From: Canna indica
Lineage: Eukaryota > Streptophyta > Magnoliopsida > Zingiberales > Cannaceae
Reading direction: 5' to 3'
Length of the DNA: 64,000 nt
Assembly (NCBI GenBank): GCA_034359265.1
Contig: CP136895.1
Span: forward strand, 746,501-810,500
Below, in pieces: positions 48,301-60,300 of this stretch. The position numbers were made by a program, and so were the translations under genes. The notes under the pieces are model-generated. The model saw only the letters and a list, made by a program, of their open reading frames with translations. It made no database searches and had not been told where the DNA came from. Position 1 is the first letter of the stretch, and every line of letters starts with the position of its first letter.

Positions 48301-51300
48301 TTGCTCCTTGTTGTTGAGTTGCGCTTTGAACATCTTCCGAACTTCGACCGGTACTTTGGCGCAATTGACGACGTCGGGATATCCTCCGGCCAAGTGTCGC
48401 TTCAATCGAGTGATGCCTCCACCACGTGAAATCATATCACAGTGGAGGCATTGCCAGTGATGAGCCTTCTCCAACCGATGACCATGCTGCCATGCGGGGT
48501 CGGCTTGAGATTTCGGCGCCATTTCGACAGAATTTCGATGTAGAACTTAATAAAAAATGATGTGTGAGAGAGATTGATGGATAGAGGGGTAAGTGATAGT
48601 GAAAGGAGTGTTTTGGGGGCTTTATATAGCCCCCAAAACACCCCAAACCCGGCCCCAAACGGCTAGAGAGCCGTTTGGGGTCACTGTTTATCGTACCGGG
48701 CGGTATACCGCCCGATATGATTAAATACCGCCCGTTTTGGGCAGTATATGATGGTATACCGCCCTAACCAGGCGGTATATGGCGAAATACCGCCATATAC
48801 TGCCCGGTAATACCATATATACCCGGTATTTTCAAATACCGGGTATATCGAATACCGCTAACCCAAAAAACCGGTAAATACCGGGCTTATCGTACCGTTT
48901 CGGCCGATTTTTTAAACCATGGTTTGATCAATACTTCATACTGCAAATAGCGACTTGTAGGCCAAATTTTTCTGAAGGGACTAATATATGGTAGCTTCAG
49001 TCCAGAGGGCTTTTTTTGAAGCCTTATCTTGGGCTTATGTGTATTATCTGTTGAGCGAGGGACTTCTTCGTGTAACATCATTTACTAGTACCATTAGGAA
49101 TATGGTTAGATAGTAATCTTTAACACATAAAATCATAATTTCTCCGAAAAACTAACTTTGTTTGGGGGCATGTTGGGCTCAAAAAAAAAAAATTCTAGGG
49201 GCATTTTCACACCTTTTGCTAAAGTTAAGGGGCAAAAAAATCCTTTATCTCGTTCTTTTGACGGCTCATTGATGACTTGTCGTGCTCTCATTGATTGTTG
49301 TTAGCACCATTTGCTACGTCACTTTACCGTCCCCAAAAAGGGCATTTCCGCACTAGTTTTGGTGGTTTGGGGTATATTTGGCTTAAAATTTTTTCTAGGG
49401 GTATTTTTGCACCTTTTACTAAAGTTCAGGGACAAAGATCATATTATTAGAGAAAAAGAGGGGTAAATTTTAATCCTTTAAAATTTGATATTGTTTTGGG
49501 TCCCCAAGATTGGGTTCAATAAGTTGGTGAAGTCATCCCATGCTCGAGCTTAATTGGGTTGGGTTGAGTCCCACCAGGAATAACCGAAGTAGCTCGGGTA
49601 TTGGGTCTAATAGAATCGGGTTGTCAACCTAGGGTTAGGTTCGACCAGATCTGATCAGACCACGATCATGTCGATTTTGTTGGGGGTTCAACGTGGTTGT
49701 GTCATTATAGGGTCCAGTTTGATAGGTAAGGTTTGATTGGTTCAACTTGAATTGATGACGATAGATTTTGGTAAGGGTCCAATTGATTGCAATAAATTGT
49801 GTCAAATAAGGTCAGATAGGACTGGGTTGGTCCAGCTGGATAAATCTGATTGTCTCCAATTTGATCCTGTTGAGTTATTTTGGAGCCGGATTTGACCAGA
49901 TTGAGTTCAGTTAGGTCGGGTCAACATCAAGCTAAGAAGAGAATGTGAAAATACAAAGTTTGTGCGAGGGAGAGTTAAAGTGACTTCAAAAATTGCATAA
50001 TGAAGATAAACTCATTATTTTTAAGGGGTTAAAACTCATTATTTCTAAGGGGTTAAAAATTTCATGCTACTTTCTCTAGGTTAACATTTAACCTCATTTT
50101 GAGGGTAACGTTTTGCCTTTTAAGGGGTTAACTTTTACCCTCCTCTCACTTTCTACCACACATGCCCTTAGGGTGAGTAGATTAAATGTTAATGGTTTCT
50201 TGATGTGGATGAAGTTAGTCATTTAAACCACAAAAAACCCAAGTATTTTATCAACTTAGATAACTTAGTCTCATACTCATTAAAATGGTTTACAATATCA
50301 ATCGCTTGTGTAGTTTATGATTAATAGAGTTTAGCAAAACAATCTCAAAGATCTGAAGAATTGATTCACTATGTGTTGTTTAACGGTTTAACCATTTGAA
50401 TTTCCTACAATAAGTAAAAAAATACTTCAGGCATGTTATCTATAGAAAATGTTCTTTTAGTTTTCAGCACAATTTTTGTTGTTTTCCAATTCATTTATTC
50501 CTTAAAGCAATGAAAGAAAAATAATCTTTCTGTTCCCCAGCAGTGGTGGTAGTGATGGGTAGGTAAACACAAGTGCACTGCTCATCTATTTGGTCTAATC
50601 TAATTGGTGCTAGAATCTGGCATTTTCCAGCTAAGCAGACAGAATTTTGGCTTGTTAATTATGCATATTTATTTAGAGAACTTTGTATAAACGAGAACCT
50701 GCTTTTAGGTTTTTGCTGGATCTGGATATTGCGGCCCCTAAGGTTACAATTCCAACCAAATTTTACCCTGATGGTTTACATGCTACTCAACTTCTCCTTG
50801 ACCTGGGAAATTTGATGCTAACCACAAAGGTTAGCTTGAAGACTATAATTTTTTTGATGCAGAATAGGAGATGCTGTCATCAAACAAGTTTCCTACAATT
50901 TTCTTATCATGATTGATAACTTTTATACATTCAGGACTGCTGGGAATCTGATTCTTCGGAAGAGAGGGATATGTACTTGCAGTTCAATTTGGTGCTTAGT
51001 GATGTATCTGCATTTTTAGTTGATGGTGATTATCATTGGAGTAAAACTTCTCTTGATTTAGCTGCTGAGCAAGGAAATAAGAACAGTTTCTTTCCAGTTA
51101 TTGACAAGTGTGGAATTGTTGTAAATTTTCAGCAGGTTTCCATCTTTATTTGCTTTCCTTTTTCAGTATTTTTTCATTCTCATAAAAGTATTTTTGAGTT
51201 CTATCAGTTTCTTTCCTTTCCTTGTAGATCCATTTGGAAAATCCTTCTTATCCATCGACAAGACTTGCTGTGCGGTTACCTTCATTGGGGTTTCATTTCT

Positions 51301-54300
51301 CTCCTGCACGGTACCACCGCCTAATGCAAGTTGTGAAGATCTTTCAGGATGATGATAGCTTGGAAGCGGGCGTTCAACCATGGAGTCAGGCTGATTTTGA
51401 AGGATGGTTGTCTCTTCTAGCATGGAAGGTGGTTTTGTTCTCTCTTATGCTTTTGGTCATGTTTAAGAAATAGTCAACTTTTATGAATTCCTAGTTGTTG
51501 AAATTATTTGTGAACATCCTTGATTGTCTTTGAGAATTACATCTGTCCTTGAATTTCCCTCGTGCATAGTTATTTGCCCAACATTAGAATCTCTCAGTAT
51601 GCCAGTGGATGTAACTACTCTTGTGTATGCTTATTGTGAAATTGTTGTTTAGGGACAAATCCAACATAGAACTTTATCTAATCTAATGAGTGTAGATTTA
51701 TCTTGAATTTAGACTAGGCTTAGGATGTCACTGAATTTGCTATCTCCTCCTCTTCCTCTTCTCTGTTTTCTTCTTCATTGTTTTCTTTTTAGTTCTTTTC
51801 CAGAGGGTTTGTGATCACAGTTTGCGATATTGCTTCTGGGATGTCATCTTCCTCCTAGATGCATCCATTAAAACCAGCTAGAATCTGCAAATTCTATGAC
51901 TTAACTTTTTTCTAATTATCTTTCTTATTTTGGTTAGTTTCTTGGAGAAATCAAACCAGCTAACATTGTATACTCTCATGTTTGTAATAGGGTGTAGGAA
52001 ATCGAGAAGCTACTTGGCAGCGCAAGTACTTTTTTCTTGTTGGTCCATTCCTCTATGTTTTGGAGAATCCGATGTCAAAAACATACAAACAATATATCAG
52101 GTTTCCTATGTGCCTTCTTAGTATCTTTTTAGTAGATTGGTATCATGTTCCATCTGTTATCTTATAGTTCTGGTATATTGAAATCGAAATAATATTGTAG
52201 TTACTATGTTCATGTTGGTATTCCTACTATATTCTTAGATAATTTAGACTGATTGCATTGATTACAATACCAGTTGCGTTGGTGATAGTTTCCAGAAAAC
52301 TAATTTTCTGTTGCTTCAGCTAGGATTCAGCTTTCTTCCATCCATCTGATGTCGGAAACATTCATGACACGTTGACACTCATATACCTTTATATTACTTC
52401 TGCTACTTTGTTGTCTTGTGGACCTTATTTTGTGCTTGTTCAGGAGATGATCTTTTTGTGCTTACTCTAGGCACCTTATTTTGAAAGCTAAGATACTTGG
52501 CTGTTATTATGGTTATCATAGGCTGCTATTATTGAATGCTTGAAAGTGGATGCACTTGGCAGTTATTTCCTTGGGAGCATTTTGTTATTGATGTTATTTC
52601 AACTTTCAAGATTGGATGACTTTTCGTGATGGTAATACATTGTTTTTTCCTCCCACAATTGGTTGACAATTTTTCTGACAGTTTAAGGGGGAAACAAGTG
52701 CATGAAGTTCCTATAGAATTCACGGGTGGTGTGCAAAATGTGCTAGCATTATATGATGCTGGACAATACAATCACAAGGTATGAGTGAGTTTATGGGCCA
52801 GATCATGTTGGCTACTATTATTTGGATTCTTGGTGGATGCACCAAAGCTTTAAATTGCTTTCTCATTGTTTCAGGTGGTTGAAGATACCAATGCAGTAAT
52901 CCTACTATGTGATAATAATGAAGTTCTGAAAACATGGCAGAAACGTCTGCAGGGTGCAATATACCGTGCATCTGTATGTTTGGACTTCATCTAAGCTGAT
53001 TTGACATTATGACTTATATCTTATATTGGTTTCCTTTACTCTTTAATTATGTTTGTCATATTCCTAACGTTGTTACATGTTCCTTAATCCTCCAATGATA
53101 TATGGATTTATTATTTTTTATATTGCTAACATTGTTACATGTTCCTTAATCCACCAATGGTATATAGACTTTAATTTGATCCCGTTTGCTAATACTATAG
53201 CTTGTCAGTTTGAATTATTTTTATGAAGCATATATTTTCACTTATAACTCAAAAAACAAAGCTCCAACCTCCAGATCTAAGTTGCTGACTTCTAAAGGCT
53301 TACAAAAACTTCTTTAGCGCTGTTGTCAACATTGATGAATTGCTCTATCTCATAATCTCACCTTGTTTCATCCTGGTGCAACATTATGCCATCTGTACAT
53401 TCTTTGTTTGATTTATGCACATTCTATATTTGAGGTTAAAACTGCGAGGTTGCCCACCCATCAATTGAGAATTAAAAGGAGATGTGAGAAATTCAAACAA
53501 AAACAGAGGAAAGAGAAAAATGTTGCTAGAACAGCAGGGAAAAAGAAAAACAATGGAAGGGAAGGAACAAAGTCTGGGCGATCAGCTTTTAAGTCGCTTA
53601 AGTCTCTCCCTAGGTTGAGGAGATTTGCTACCGTGAGCAGGCCATTGTCATTGGGGAATTGGAGCGTCATATTATTTGGTATATGCTTCAGTGTGACAAG
53701 GATGCATTATTCAACAACCTTGTCATCTATATATTCCCTATTAGAGTTATATGGGGAGAACTTACTAATGAATTGATAGGGATTTCACCTCTAACATTCC
53801 CAAATGTTTTCATTCCAGTCGACAATGAGGCAATGGCATGATGCCACCATAGAAGGCATTGGGTGGACACTGGACCCTTTTTGTAATAATAAGGCCCCAA
53901 AGTTTTCAGAACAACCAAATGGGGATCCACGAGCTTAGTTTCTGAATACCTATGAAATGACAGCCATTTACATTGATAATATGTTATAAGAGATTTTTAT
54001 AGGATTTGCGCACACCTTGCATGTTTCAGGATAGTAGTTTAATATTCATATGATGCAAGATATTAAAGAGTTGTGGGGAAATAGTTGAACCACAAAAAAT
54101 CATCGATTGATTGCATTTGCAACAATTTCTGTGCGGTTCATTGCCAAGAACCTCATGCAGCTCTTATGTAGGTGCTAGTGATATGAAGTATGTCACATCC
54201 ACAATTTGATAGAGTTTATTAGCCATGCTGATGCTAAGTGTCATCTCTCATAGTTGTGCTTCCTATTTGGGTTGTTGCAGCAGCCTTCTCAAGTGTCTTC

Positions 54301-57300
54301 GCCCTTGATGTTGAGGGTGCATCTCATTGTTGCTTTAATTGACAAGTTCATTCCATGCTATGGGTATGACCTGTTAGACTCCATGGACAGCCACGAGTGT
54401 CGACCTCGGACGCGGGAAGGCTGTGGACGATCGAGTTAAAGGTATTTTGGTGGCTTTGAGGCAGAAAGACAGCTCATGTGCGTGGAGGCATGAGCACGGC
54501 TCGACAACATGCTCATGCACGCATGGCGTGGGCACGGGGCAGAGCAAAGCAAAGGCCTGTGTGCGTGGAGGCACGGGCAGTGCATAGCATCATTGCTCCT
54601 TGGCGGGGCTAGACTTGGCGAGGGCGCGGCATGGGCCGAGTGCGCGCCTGGCTCAGTCGACCGAACTCAAGTGACATGATTGGACTCGGCCAGGACTAAG
54701 GGGCGACCAATCCCACATTCCAGGACCTACCTTGCAGTTTGGGAAGTTCCAGGAAGTTTGGACAGGTTCCAACAGTTTTCGGGCGGTTAGAACTGCCGTT
54801 CAGTTGCCAAACCATGCCCTATGGCTTGGATTCTTCAAGGGTGGTCGTTGCCACTCTATTTAAGCTCCTTGAAGGGTTGGTGGAAGGTTGGCTGGTCATT
54901 TGTGTGACAAGTCGGCTGTAAGAGTGAGAGGACTCTATTTTTCTTGGGATTGGTGAGAGACAAGAGCTTCTTGAGTGAGGAGCACATGTTTGGGCTGGGC
55001 TGGTGGGCAAGGTGTATGCTCTAGACATAAGGGTTTTTGTCGATATGCTTGTAAGTATTGTGTGAATTCAAGTCTGGTTTCCCTTAAAGTGTTTGTCCGA
55101 CTTTCTTTTGGGTAAACCTCAACGCTGTAGAAGTGAGAAAAGCAGTGCGCACTGCTCGGCGCCGTGCAGGACTATTCGAGCGAAAATTTTGGTGCCCAAC
55201 TTAGACATTGTGACAGTGGGTAGGCCAAAGAGGAGGCCAGATTAGGCTCAACTGTGGCAGATCGCATTCTATCAAAGTTCGACGGACCAACGATTCCAGA
55301 AATTGCAGCGAACGCGAGTTCAACTTTGGACCTGCTCAGTTCTGTCCAGTGGGAGACTCGGTAGAAAAGTAGCATCCCGCTTGGCAGAAAAGTAGCCTAG
55401 AATTTGGATGCTGCGGATGTATGCACTTCGGGAGCACATCTCTACACTAGAGGCGTTGGTCGGTGATGCCGTCAATCTGGACGGTACGATAGCTGAAATG
55501 CTCAGCGGCATTGTCATAGATGTGGCCAGCCTGGTGCAACGAGACACCACTACTACGGAGTGGACAAACGGCTCCAAGTCCAGAATCAAAGTGCTAGAAC
55601 CTAGGCCCTTCAACGACACTCGGAGTTCTAAAGAGTTGGAGAATTTCCTTTGGGATGTGGAACATTACTTCACGATAGCCCACATCCCCAAAGGCGAGCA
55701 AGTTGCCATCATTACCATGTACTTGGCTGGCAATGCCAAGCTTTGATGGAGAACTCGCGAGCGAGGAGTCGCTACTAGTGGACGTGTCGTCATTGACGAC
55801 TGGGACACTTTGAAGAAGGAATTGCGAGAACAATTCCTGCCATGCAATACCTTCTGGATGGCACGGAACACCCTATGCAAACTGCGCCAAACCGGAACCC
55901 GTGCGAGATTATGTGAAGGACTTCAGTTCCTTCTCGACATCACAGAGATGTCGGAAGTTGACAAGCTTTTCAATTTCATGAGGGGTCTACAGCCTTGGGC
56001 TCAAGTGGAGCTTTGTCGGCAAGGCGTTGTAGACCTCCAAACAGCCATGGCCTGTGCAGACGCTCTACTGGACCTGCGCACTGGTCGGGGAGAAGACGAC
56101 CTTGCAAAGCGGAGAACGCAAGCCAAAGACAACTCCTAAGTGCATGACAACACAACGGGCAAAACCGACAAGAAGGCCTTCAAACTGGTGAAAAGGAGGA
56201 CCAAAGACGCGTAGACTACTGCCATGAAGGACCCTAAAAGTCACCTTGGGTGCTTCATATGCAGCGGTCCGCATCGCGTGAGGGACTACCCCAAGAAAGA
56301 AAGATTGACGACGTTGGTGAACCAGTCTGGACAACTTCGACCAGGAAGAGAGCCCACGAGTGGCTCCTCTTCAAATTCTTGGCGCTATCGATTCCATAAA
56401 GAAGGGTACGACGGAGGAAGCCTTACCTACGTCTAGGTGAAGGTGTCCATGAACGGGAAGGACATCGTTGCCATGATGGATATGAGTGCCACTCACACCT
56501 TCGTCGTTGATCTAGTGGTGACGACCAAAGTTTAAAATACCGATACCGGTCATCATCTCGGTGGATGACCGGTATCGGTACGTACCGATACCGTACCGTA
56601 CCGACACCATGGTTTAAAATCTCTGTACCAGTACCGGTTTCGGTCACCGGCCGGTACCGGTATATACCGGTACCGTACCGTACCGACACACGGTACGGAC
56701 CGGTATGAAAATGCATACCAGCCGGTTTTTTTTTTTTCCGTGACATACCGCCCATACCGGGCGGTATATGGCATCATACCGCCATATACCGCCCGGTATA
56801 CACAATATACCCGGTTTTTTCAAATACCGGGTATATCGTATACCGGAAACGTAAAAAACCGGACTTACCGTACCGTACCGACCAAGATTTTAAACCTTAA
56901 CCGACACACGGTACGGTACGGTACGGAAATTGCATACCGGTCCCTTTTTTTTTATTTATTTAAATTTTGCTGTTAAAAATAACTCGAATAACACATCATT
57001 GATCAAGAAATAATTAAAATTAAGATTCAAATGTCAAATACATGAATGCAATGTTTAAAGAGCCATTGGGTACTGTTTTGATATTGTATTAGGGTTTTTC
57101 ATAGATACAAGAGAATCATTACATTGGAGTTTATATAGTCGTGTATATCCCCAAGATATGTACGAGTACGGCAGACTAAGATCAACACCGTATGTTGGGA
57201 TGTGTAGCGACTGATTTGCCCTAAGTGTCTTATGTTGCGCTACGCAGATTTTTTGGGCCCTTTGGGTTGTGGGCCTGTGTCGCCCTATATAAATTGTAAT

Positions 57301-60300
57301 GTAATGATTCTCTTATATCTATGAAAAACCCTAATACAGTATCGAACAATACCCAACGGCTCTTTTTAAGAGCTGTTGGATCATACCGGGCGGTATCGCC
57401 CGGTATGACAGCAAATACCGCCCGGTATTTGCTAAATATCGGAGCATACCGGGCGGTATTTACCGGGATACCGGTATTTTCCAATGCTCGGTATGTTGCA
57501 ACAGTACACAATGTCATACCGGGCGGTATAGCCCGGTATGACAGCAAATACCGCCCGGTATTTCATAAATACCGGGCATACCGGGCGGTATTTACCGAGA
57601 TACCCGGTATTTACCTATATCGGGTATCTCGTATACCGGTTTTTTCAAAAACCGGTATATACCGAGCTTACCGCCTGGTACGATACGAGATTTAAAACCA
57701 TGGTGACGACCATTAGTCTTAAAGCCCAGCTGCACACCACCCACATCAAGGCGGTGAACTCGGACAACAAGCCTATCTTTGGAGTGGCCAAGGATGTTCA
57801 GGTTCGGATCGATGGATGTTCGGGACTGCTGGATGTTATGATTATTCCACTCGATGATTTCAATATGATTATTGGGACAATTTTCTCGTGAAGAACTGTG
57901 CTTCTGTAATCCCCCACTTGGCTGGTATTTTTATTGCTGATGCAAAGAACCCATGTTTCATACAAGGATTTCGTGACAATAGTCGGGCGGAGATGAGCCA
58001 CGATAAAAAGTTGTTGGCCTTGCAAGTGGCCAAGGGTTGGAAGAAGGGCCAACCCACGTTCTTAGTGGCAATTCACAAGTCGGAATTGGAGGATGAATGG
58101 GTTGTTCAAGTTCCAGACTCAATGTCGAGATTCTTGGGCGAGTACAAAGACATCATGCCCGATGAATTGCCGTCGGGCCTGACACCGTGGTCCGCGTCGT
58201 GCGGTGAACCATAAAATAGAGCTGCCCCCTGAAAAGCGCCCTACCGGATGTCACCCAAGGAACTAGATGAGTTGCGGAGACAACTCACTAAATCAGCCCT
58301 CCAAAGCACTGTTTGGAGCACCAGTGCTTTTCGCTACAAAGTTACAGTGAAGAATAAGTATCCTGTCCCTCCGATCGCTGATCTCTTTGATAGATTGAGC
58401 GGTGCTGCCTTCTTCACAAACTGGTTCTGCGCTCTGGCTATTGGTAGGTCTGAATTGCTGCGGGTGATGAGCCAAAGACGACTATGGTAACTCGTTACGG
58501 GTCATTTATGTTTCTTGTAATGCCGTTTGGTCTCACTAATGCCCCGCTAACCTTTTGTAATCTCATGAACGACGTCTTCTATGATATGTTGCGAGACGTG
58601 GCGAGGTAGCGCAAACACATGGCCGCGGCAAGGCAGTGTGAGCGCATGGCCAAGGCGAGGCAGTGCAAGCGCTTGACCACGGTGAGGCAAAGCCCCTTGC
58701 GCAGTTGGGTGCGGGCAGAACAGATCATGGCTGCTCCTTGGCGGGGCAAGACCTGGCTAGGGCGCGGCATGGGCTGAGTGCGCGCATGGCTCAACTGATC
58801 GAACTGAAGTGACGACTGAAGTGACATGATTGGACTTGGCTAGGACTAAGGGGTGACCAATCCCACATTCGAGGACCTACCTTGCAGTTTGGGAAGCTCC
58901 GAGAAGTTTGGACAGGTTCCCGTAGTCGTTGGGTGGTTAGAATTGCCGTTCGGTTGCCAAACCATGTCCTATGGCTGGGATTCTTCAAGGGTGGTCGGCT
59001 GCCACTCTATTTAAGCTCACTTGAAGGGATGGTGAAAGGTTGGCCGATCATTTGTGTGAAAAGTCGGCTGTAAGAGTGAGAGCACTCTATTTCTCTTGTA
59101 ATGGGTGAGACAAGAGCATCTTGAGTGAGGAGCACATGCTCGGGCTCGTGGGCAAGGTTTATGCTCAAGACATAAGGGTTTTTGTCCATATGCTTGTTAG
59201 TATTTAGTGAATACAAGTATGGTTTCCCTTAAAGTGTTTGTCTGGCTTTCTCTTGTGTAAACCTCAACGTTGCGGAAGCGAGATGACTGGCTGAGAGAAG
59301 TACGCACTGCTCAACGCCGCGCAGGACTCTATTTGAGCGAAAATTTGGTGCTGAACTTAGACCCTCTGACATGCGCCATGGTGCTTTGTTGTGCAGAAAT
59401 CCATGGCGCTGCTATGCATGGTTGGTCACTTTGTAGTTTGTGATTGTATTAATTGTGTTTTGGCTAATCTAATGATGAACCTTGAGACCTTCCATGTTGC
59501 AGGCAATCATACACTATAGTAGGCAAGGTTTAAAATACCGGTACCTGTCATCATCTCGGTTGATGACCGGTACCGATACCGTACCGTACCGACACACGGT
59601 ACGGGTCCGGTACGAAAATGCATACCGGACATGTTTTTTTTTTTTGCTGTTAAAAATAATTCTAATAACACATAATTGATAAAAAAATACTTAAATTTAA
59701 GATTCAAATATCAAATACATGAATACAATGTTTAAAAGCCGTTTGGTACTGAATTAAGGTTTTTCATAGATACAAGAGAATCATTACATTAGAGTTTATA
59801 TAGGGCGACACAAGTCCACAACCCAAAGGATCCAAAAAATCTCCGGGGGCTCCATCCCCACACCCCTGACTTAACATCGACCGAGATAATGAATACTGTG
59901 TGTCGGTACGGTCTTATGTTGCGCTACGTCTTATGTTGCGCTACGCAGTCTTCGGCGGTTGTGGACTTGTGTTGCCCTATATAAACTCCAATGTAATTCT
60001 CTTGTATCTATGAAAAACTCTAATACAGTACCCAACGGCTCTTTTTAACAGCCGTTGGATCATACCGGGCGGTATCGCCCGGTATGATAGCAAATACCGG
60101 GCGGTATTTGCTAAATATCGGGCGATATTTACCGGTATACCGGTACCGCCCAAGTGCCCAACCAACGGCTATAGCCATCATACCGCCCATACCGGGCGGT
60201 ATGATGCATATACCGGGTATGGGCGGTATGTGATAAATACCGCCCGGTATGACCGAGATACCCAGTATTTCGTATACCGGGTATCTCGTATACCGGAAAG

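Larger units (their letters stand above)
44720..48921 (-). mobile_element. hAT transposon, 4.2 kb, in VPS13 intron 15
   Basis: The element begins CATGGTTTAAAATCTCGG and ends with the reverse complement of CATGGTTTAAAAAATCGG. It is flanked by GTTTGATC at 44712-44719 and 48922-48929, a perfect 8-bp target duplication as made by hAT transposases. Subterminal zones hold CCGTACCGTACCGACACACG and many GGGCGGTAT/ATACCGCCC words, which probably bind the transposase. It carries a full-length but broken transposase gene on the minus strand, and a 322-bp relative is nested inside it. The 8-bp duplication is still perfect. Autonomous activity is excluded by the breaks. Confidence 0.9.
55390..58610 (+). 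pseudogene. Gypsy gag-protease-RT remnant
   Basis: One forward frame with many stops. The gag capsid region is in 55408-55746 ([20 protein letters not shown]) and, after an in-frame TGA, in 55810-56139. The zinc knuckle at about 56254-56310 reads [15 protein letters not shown], in which the last expected Cys has become Tyr. The protease active site at about 56476 reads [11 protein letters not shown] where the family has D-T/S-G-A-T, so the key Gly is changed. The frame is then split by the hAT element and resumes at 57712. The pol linker is at 57888-58190 and the RT start at 58248-58490 ([20 protein letters not shown]). RT stops after [11 protein letters not shown]. It cannot produce a functional polyprotein. 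Confidence 0.8.
54372..59371 (+). mobile_element. Ty3/gypsy retrotransposon with pol deletion, VPS13 intron 21
   Basis: The left LTR (about 54372-55215) starts TGTTAGACTCC and ends TTGTGACA. The right LTR (about 58600-59371) ends TCTGACA and shares the left LTR sequence from at least the GCTCCTTGGCGGGGC block on. Between them are gag, zinc knuckle, protease and the first part of reverse transcriptase, all in one direction. The RT breaks off near 58605 and joins LTR text, so the rest of pol (the RT catalytic box, RNase H, integrase) and the start of the right LTR are deleted. A 5-bp target duplication is not evident. A 1.18-kb hAT derivative sits in the protease region (56526-57702). Confidence 0.85.

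Noticed and set aside
49940..50140. GGGGTTAAA words resembling a telomeric array
   Set aside because: Irregular spacing and not the plant telomere unit TTTAGGG.
53363..53776. 137-codon frame in VPS13 intron 21
   Set aside because: Lys/Arg-rich, no recognisable domain, no splice fit with VPS13. A neighbouring frame looks protein-like but I cannot name it.
57230..57695. Two opposing frames full of YRAV/IPGG-type repeats
   Set aside because: Both are translations of the ACCGGGCGGTAT-type subterminal repeats of the hAT derivative, not proteins.
54372..59371. A claim that the gypsy element has a 5-bp target duplication
   Set aside because: TGACC before the left LTR and TGCGC after the right LTR agree at only three of five positions.
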